The position numbers and the translations under genes are program-made. A stretch of 6,737 nt of DNA, from NCBI GenBank assembly GCA_021826835.1, contig JAKAYH010000125.1, positions 1-6,737 of the forward strand, written 5' to 3'. Positions within the stretch are counted from its first letter, which is position 1. Each line of letters begins with the position of its first letter. This DNA comes from Thermoplasmata archaeon (lineage in GTDB: Archaea; Thermoplasmatota; Thermoplasmata; Thermoplasmatales; Thermoplasmataceae). Of this stretch, positions 1 through 6,700 are shown piece by piece. The notes beneath the pieces were generated by a model. That model was not told the DNA's origin. It worked only from the letters and a program-made list of their open reading frames with translations, and did not search any database.

Positions 1-603
1 AAAATCGAAGAAAAAACGCTGAACAACAATTTTATAGGCACAGAGAATGAACTGAATAAAGCTTCAAATTCTCTGCGAAATATTATGGTCAGCCTTGGAT
101 TCCAGGAAGTCAAGAATTTTGTTCTTGGCGATTCCTCCAGCAAACACCAGTTCTTCAAAGTCAACAACCCTAAAAGCATCGAATTCAGCAAAATAAGGGA
201 GAACCTCTTCCAGAGCGTACTATCATCATTGGAAAAGAATAAAGCTGAACCATTTCCGCAAAATATTTTTGAGGTTGGTGATTCAATAGATACATCTGGA
301 AAGCAAAAAACTCTAATGGCTTGCATTATGAGTGGCAATTCGGCATCATATGATGCAATGAAAGGGGTGCTTGAAGCCATACTTCGTTCGGTGGAAATAG
401 AAAATCTCTCTATCAGGGAGACTGAAACGGAAGAGCTAATAAGAGGAAGGGCTGGGGAAATAATGATAGGGGACAAACCAAAATCTGCAGGGCTAATAGG
501 CGAAGTGGACCCTATAATCATTGATAAATTTAAAATTCCATTCCCGGCAACATATCTTGAACTCAATTTGGAAGATATTATTTCAAAAGCCAGGGCAATT
601 TGA
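1..603 (+). CDS. pheT: Phenylalanyl-tRNA synthetase beta subunit, C-terminal part (5' end outside window)
   Basis: This is the C-terminal 200 residues of the beta chain of the cytoplasmic alpha2-beta2 enzyme that charges tRNA-Phe. The frame is open from base 1 and ends at TGA 601-603. The ATG at 85 is internal, because the 28 codons before it are coding and continue the same domain. Numbering from base 1, visible family marks are GFQEV (33-37), NP (56-57) followed by R66, IFEVGD (89-94), a GEI stretch near 152-154, GEVDP (167-171) and ELNLE (187-191). These belong to the catalytic-core-like domain of the beta chain, which in this family is structural rather than catalytic. The protein stops nine residues after ELNLE, as in archaeal/eukaryotic PheT, and lacks the FDX-ACB anticodon-binding domain of bacterial PheT. 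The partner pheS is not in the window. It is probably an ordinary functional housekeeping gene; I see no frameshift. Confidence 0.93.
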   Translation, partial: KIEEKTLNNNFIGTENELNKASNSLRNIMVSLGFQEVKNFVLGDSSSKHQFFKVNNPKSIEFSKIRENLFQSVLSSLEKNKAEPFPQNIFEVGDSIDTSGKQKTLMACIMSGNSASYDAMKGVLEAILRSVEIENLSIRETETEELIRGRAGEIMIGDKPKSAGLIGEVDPIIIDKFKIPFPATYLELNLEDIISKARAI

Positions 604-700
604 AACCTCAAGAAACTCGATAAGTTTGGCAAATCAAAGAGTGTAATATTCTTAAACATTTTAATAGTTCAATTGTATTAGCGATTTCGGTAGTCAAGAA
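604..700 (+). other. pheT-aglB intergenic gap
   Basis: These 97 AT-rich bases separate the pheT stop from the next ATG. I see no RNA gene and no hairpin with a T-run that would make a clear terminator; short T-rich stretches (653-662) could serve as a weak archaeal termination signal. There is no good Shine-Dalgarno sequence: the best candidate is GGTAG at 689-693, seven bases before ATG 701, which is only a partial match. The gap is large enough for aglB to have its own promoter rather than depend on read-through. Confidence 0.6.
659..666 (+). promoter_or_regulatory. Possible archaeal TATA box for aglB
   Basis: TTTTAATA with an A-rich stretch (AAACA) just upstream resembles an archaeal BRE/TATA element. 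Transcription normally starts about 25 bases downstream of the TATA centre, which would be near 686-690 and would leave a leader of roughly 10-15 bases before ATG 701. Short leaders without a strong Shine-Dalgarno are common in Thermoplasmata, which fits the weak ribosome site here. Other AT-rich candidates (TGTAATATT at 642-650, TTGTATTA at 673-680) cannot be excluded. Confidence 0.33.
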
Positions 701-3700
701 ATGGAACTCCAGGAAATTGAATCTATAAAGAAATTAAGAGGCTGGTTCAGCCGAAATTGGGAATTCGCAGGAGTCCTGTTACTATTTGCACTCTATATGT
801 TTCTATCTAATTTTTACATGTGGGGGCAGACATTCCTTGATGGATTTGGGAATTTCTCCGGTGGCAGTGATCCATATTTCAATTATTATATTATACTTAG
901 GATACTTGCAACGCATGCATCGCCGCTCCACACAATTGGACTAAATTACCCTATCGGGTCTGGAAACCCAAGGCCACTATTTTTCCACTGGATGATTGTA
1001 TTTGTTGCAACAATCACCGCACCTCTATTTGGTGGCGCAACGACCGCAGCATATTACTCATTTATGGAATTTGATGCTGTCTTTGGTGCTCTTTTGATCA
1101 TCCCCGTTTACCTTTTGGGAAAGAGCATCCTTGGAAGAAAAGCAGGCATGATAGCTGCAGTCCTTTACACTTTAATGCCAAGCAACCTTACATCTGGAAT
1201 ACTTTCAGATGGGAGAATGCATACGCCAGAACTTATCTTCGCATTCTTTGCGATATACTTCTTTGAAAGAGCGGTGCAGAGCGCCAATAAAAACAGGGTA
1301 ATAGAAGGAAGCTTATTGAAAGTAACTTCTTATTATGAAAGTATCGTAAATTACATTCGCTCGAATAAAAAACCAACGTTTTACGCTTTATTTGCAGGTG
1401 CATCATATGGTGCCCTTATGTTATCATGGCAGGGACATGCTTATATTCTTGCAATTATAGCTATATATGTTGTTGTACAATTGCTGATAAATCTTTTCCT
1501 GTCCAGAAACACTGGATATCTGCTTTATATAACAGCAATCTTTGTGCCTCTTGCCTTTGCAATGGGCTATTACTATTACTTCACAGCTCCAAACGCACCG
1601 GCAATATGGTTTGTCCCACCTCTTCTGATAGGAGTGGCTGTAATTTTCATAGCAGCCCTCATAGGAATTGTCGGCAGAAAACCATGGATAATTGCAATTC
1701 CGGTTCTTGTTTTGACCGTGGGTGCATTTGTTGGAGCACTTTACTTCATTTCTCCACATATATATGCCGAAATTGTTAGTGGTGAAGGATACTTCATTAA
1801 ATCCAGGCTCTACTCTACAATCGCAGAGGCTCAGGCTCCAGCGCTTGGCCAATACATTGGTGGGTTCGGAGTCGCCCAGTTCGTGGTTGGAATAGGGGGA
1901 TTCATGTTTGTAATCTATAAATTTATCAAGGAAAAAACTGATTCCCTCGCATTTTTAATTATTTTTTCAGGTGTATCCATATATATGAGTTTCACAGCTG
2001 CAAGATTTAACATCACAGCGTCACCAGCTTATGCAATTATGGGGGGAGCTCTCCTGTATTATTTTGCAGACATACTAAAACTCGCCAACGTAAAGGACGA
2101 TACCAGAACTAAAAAAGCTTTCAGGAAGAGAAGTGGAATTAAAGGGGATGTCTCATGGCTCCAGGCAGTAATGGTTCTTATAGTTGTATTCGGAATATTG
2201 ATTCCGTCCGGGCTTGGAGTGATGTCAGCAGCAGTGCCCGTCAACTCAGCTTCAAGCGTGAACCACCAGGTATATTCATCATTGCCGGCATTTGCAAAAC
2301 CACCACAGTACCTTGCTAACCAGAGTGCTTATTTTGGCCAGACCGGGTCAGATATAACAAACAGCAGCAGCCCTCTGTCCCAGTCAATGGCATGGTTCGC
2401 CCAACAACAGGCAAACCTTTCTCTTGAAGACAAGCCTGCCTATGTTAATTGGTGGGATTATGGCTTCCAGGAACTCTACCAGGGCCAACACCCAACAGTT
2501 GCGGATGATTTTCAGCAAGCGTATCAGGTAGCGGGTCAGATTCTGCTCTCCACTAACCAATCTCAAATTATTGCACTTTTCTCTGCGAGATTAATGCAAG
2601 CTTCCCTGGACAATTCAAGCGGCAAGTTTTCTCCAGGCATGCAAAATGTGCTTTCCCAGTATTTTAACAACTCTGAAATTAACCTGCTTCAGAACATATA
2701 TAAAAATCCAGTGCAATATGAAAGCTGGATTAGGGAAAATTCAACAATATATGGAAAATTCAACTCAAGCATATCCAGCGCAAATGCATATTATGCCCTC
2801 GAAAAGGGTCAGCTGGCTTCTAAACTAAGCCTGCCAGATCTTGTTAACCTGTACCAGGAACTTCAACATGTGACAGGGTGGAGTATTCAATATATTCAGG
2901 TTGACCACACATTGTTTCCGCTCTCAGCTGTAAACACCGGAACATTCTATGCGCCTTCTTACTTAACCAACACTCCAACATACACAACGTCATCCGGAGC
3001 TATAGTTCCTTATAACTATTATCAAATCTATGCAGTGACCACTAATGGCACATTTCCACTCAATCTAACGCCGCCTACTGCTTCAGTAACATCTTATCAG
3101 CTGGGATACACTCCGGCATTTTACAACACCACAATTTACAAAACACTGATAGGGTTGCCACCTTCAGCTGTGGGGCAGACAAATGGGATACCCGGACTTT
3201 CGTACGGGAGTTCAAGGTATACCATGGAACCCGCATACAATATGAGCAATTTTGAAATTTGCTATGAGGGTGTTCCATATAATCCTTATACAAATTATTC
3301 GAGCCACCTCAACAATTTCACAGTTAAACCACTTCAAAAAGCATATTCCCTTGAACATTCTGGGAAAGGAACAGCTTTTATTTTTCCCAGACTGTCATCA
3401 ATAATTCAATCTTCTGATCCAATAATAAGATATTTCCCCGGTGCAGTCGTTGAAGGACAGGTCAAAACACCTGGAGGAACACCTGTTCCCGGTGCCAGAG
3501 TTACCGTTTATGACCAGTACAACGTACCTCACAGTACAGTTGTAACCAATAAGAATGGCTATTACAACATCACTGCATTGCCCGGAAATGACACATTGAT
3601 CTATTCGTATGGTGCACTAAATAAGCAATTTTTGGAGGGGAAAAGCTTCCTATCCTCCAAGCAGATATTTGTAAGCAGAGCTATGGCAGAAAGAAAAGTC

Positions 3701-6700
3701 TATGGAATCAACGAAACAACAGGCCTTCCTAATTATTACATACAGAAGAACTTGATTACTTCAAGCACGTCTGCAACTGGCAACGTAACCCTGCAAACAC
3801 CAACCTCAACAGGTGCCAAGAACACGCCAGTAAACAGTGGAAGGATTACAATGGAAAATAGCTCATCCAACCAAAAATTTGCTGTTAATTTAGTGAACGG
3901 GAAATACAATTTCCAAAACATACCCATGGGAATTTACAATGTAAGCGTTCACACAAACGGCACTACTTACAATGACGTAAGCATCATAACAATTGCAAAT
4001 GGTACTAACATAGCCAAGAATATAGTCATCCAGAAAAATACACTTAATGTTAAAGTAAGCTTAAGCGGAAAAGTGGCTTCCGGAGTAACTGTAAATATTG
4101 GAGGAAGAAAATTCATAACCAATAGCACAGGGCAGATAACTGCAGGAGTGAATTCCGGCAGTTATCTGGTGAGTGCAAGCTTTGGAGATCTTATTTCAAA
4201 TGTAAACAAAGTAACATTCCAAAACCTGAATACTACCAAATTAGTAACATTGAACCTCAGGAGAGGCGTAAATGCAACAGTAACATTAACGGGCCCGGAA
4301 GCAAATGGAAATCTTTCATTGCTTGAGAATGGAGATCTGGGTGCCTACCAAAACCTTACAAACGTTGGGAACAATGTGTTTACTGGCCTTGTCGCTCCTG
4401 GGTACTATACAGTATATAAGAATGTCAGCAATTATGTGGTATTTAATTCATTCAACATAAACAAAACTTCAAGTTTCACGTTCCAATTTACAAAGGGCCT
4501 TAATACATCTGTTATCAATAATAATGTCAATTTAAGCCTGTATTCAGGAACCATAGGAATTATTTCCGGCCAAAGCATACTGCAATTCAGAGCCTCGAAA
4601 CTTAAAAATTTAACTGTGGAGTTGCCATCCAATTCTAAATACACTTTCTATGAAACAATTAGCAAAGCAGGAAAGAATTACTATGCATCCACAACTTCGC
4701 ACATCACTTCGACTGGACTCATTGCTTTAAAACCCACAAACGCCACAATTGAGAGAATAGAAGTGTTTAATCCGGGAATTACGGGGTCATTCAACTCTCT
4801 TTCGGCTGTTGGTTCAGGAGCAGCAATTTTCAACTTATCCGGAAATCCGTTTGAAGCTGTAAACATAAGTGGCGGATATGCCACCATTTTTACACAGAAT
4901 CCCTCTCTAAGTGGATTCTCGCTCAGGGTTTATAGTTCCGGATATACTGGAATGTCTGATAAGTTGAGCCAGTCTGTAGCCGTGCCACTGATAGTAAGTT
5001 CAAAAGAAGTAACGTTAAATTTCCATGCCAACCAAAAAGCAGCACTTCTGAATGGAAAGTTGAACGTATATGGCACATCCACTGCAACATTGCAAATAAT
5101 AAATGGGACCGCAAAAGCTTCGTTGCCTTCAGGCAGTTATGTTTTCACAATGACCGGTGGCAATATGTATGCTTTAAACTACACAAACACTTTCACAGTG
5201 GGCATGTCAAATATGTCATTGAACGTAAGCTATACACCAAAGGTCACATTATCAATTTCCAACGCAAACACAATGGATATCTACAACAAGAATGGAAACC
5301 TGGTTACAAATCCATTCATGATGTCTCCTGGAAATTACACCGTTTACTCAATAGCTGGCAACAAAGCTGCTATTCAGGAAGTTACTCTCTCACAGAACAC
5401 TACTATGGCAGCATCTCTAACACAGTCCTATAGCCTCAGTATACTGAACAGCAGAATAGGAAACCAATCCCTGAAAATAATGGCCAATGGGCACATTCTG
5501 GCTCTGCCTAACATGAAGAATCTGCTTCCTGCTGGGCAATATTACGTAAACCTGACTTCACATATTGTAACAGGCAGTGGTGAATTCATTTACTCCGGAA
5601 GCAAGAACATCGACTTAACCACCTCAACAAGCCTTACCCTGGCAAGAAATAATTACACCTTCAAGACAAATGTGAATGGGAAACTTTCCGCCAGCGGAAA
5701 TCTGGTATCAGGATACTTTTTGAATATCTATAAAAACGGAACGATGATAGATCAGGCAGTTACAAAAAGCAATGGAAGCTTCTCGCTCCATCTCTTTAAT
5801 GGAAATTACACCTACTATGTGTACTCCACAGATTATAGCATGGCCGGAACAGGAGTGTTTAGCATATCTCCTTTTGAAACCACGGATAATCTGGCCATAA
5901 GGGCTACTAAAGCTAACTTGATTTCATTAAACACCTACGTATCTGGAAATCTGAAATCCTTGCCTGTCAACATAACATTGAATAAAGAATTGTTCAGGAT
6001 AGGGTCAAATGGAAATCCCATACTGTTGCCATCAGAGAATTATGCTTTCTCTGCATACATGTCTAATAGTGTTACAGTAAACGGCTACACAACCTCTTAC
6101 GCATACAGGAACTCTCAGACAGTCAACACAAATGAGTCAAGGGTCGTTAACCTGTTTCTCAGCAAGATTCTAATAGGAAACATAACAATATCACAGAAAG
6201 AGGTCAGCAATACTACTGAATATCACTCTGTAACGTACAACCTGACATTTAGAAACCACCTTAATTCAATGGAAAATATAACTCTTGCATCAGGCAGCAG
6301 TGCATGGTCAATGTCTTTCAACAAGTCAGTGATCCACAACCTTGCAATCAACAAAACGGTAAGCATAAAGGTAACTTTAACCAACAAGAAATTGGTTCCA
6401 GAAGGTGTCAACTCAGTTCCAATCAAGATATCTTATAACGGTGGCTCCCTGAATGACTATGTAAAGGTTAATTTAACAAAGAACCTGAATTTCAGCATCA
6501 AGGAACTAAATACTGCCCCAAGCTATAACAATGGCTCTTCCATCTTACAATATAAGGTCACTAACACAGGCAACACAAGGGAAAATGTTAATCTGTCAAT
6601 AAACTCGTCATTAATACAAAGCCTGGTTACAGAAAACTGGAACGTTAGCCTGTTATATAAAGGACATGCGGTAAGCAATATTACCTTGAATTATTCGCAG

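Larger units (their letters stand above)
701..2230 (+). other. AglB membrane domain (residues 1-510)
   Basis: The protein begins with a short basic, amphipathic cytoplasmic segment (ESIKKLRGWFSR) and then TM1 at about 22-42. Further hydrophobic stretches lie near 93-113, 118-140, 147-165, 177-192, 228-243, 246-268, 273-291, 302-324, 329-350, 391-408, 415-432, 440-460 and 487-508. This is close to the 13 spans of the STT3/GT-C fold. A basic cytoplasmic loop (KKAFRKR, 471-477) precedes the last span, which agrees with a tail exported to the outside. Span limits are judged by eye. Confidence 0.85.

Noticed and set aside
85..603. pheT starting at ATG 85 as a complete small gene
   Set aside because: The frame is open without a stop back to base 1 and those codons continue the PheT domain; ATG 85 is an internal Met (residue 29 from base 1).
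604..670. Rho-independent-like terminator after pheT
   Set aside because: I found no stable inverted repeat next to a T-run; only short T-rich patches.
1426..1779. Plus-strand open frame of 117 codons in another frame
   Set aside because: It overlaps the TM region of aglB out of frame. Its Cys-rich, Ser-rich translation is typical of a shifted reading of hydrophobic codons.
1424..1852. Minus-strand open frame of 142 codons inside the membrane domain
   Set aside because: It lies opposite a strongly supported STT3 membrane region. Its translation is Cys-, Asn- and Lys-rich with no recognisable domain, so it is an antisense shadow.
2646..2828. Short plus-strand frame after the WWDYG region
   Set aside because: It is out of frame within aglB and has no recognisable domain; chance open frame.
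3400..3480. The STT3 part and the tail as two separate genes
   Set aside because: There is no stop codon, frame change or intergenic gap at the junction; the frame runs straight from PIIRYFPG into the VEGQV domain.
2059..6426. Several minus-strand frames of 60-72 codons across the soluble domain and tail
   Set aside because: All lie within the long aglB frame, are short, and resemble no family; chance frames opposite AT-rich repeat-like coding sequence.
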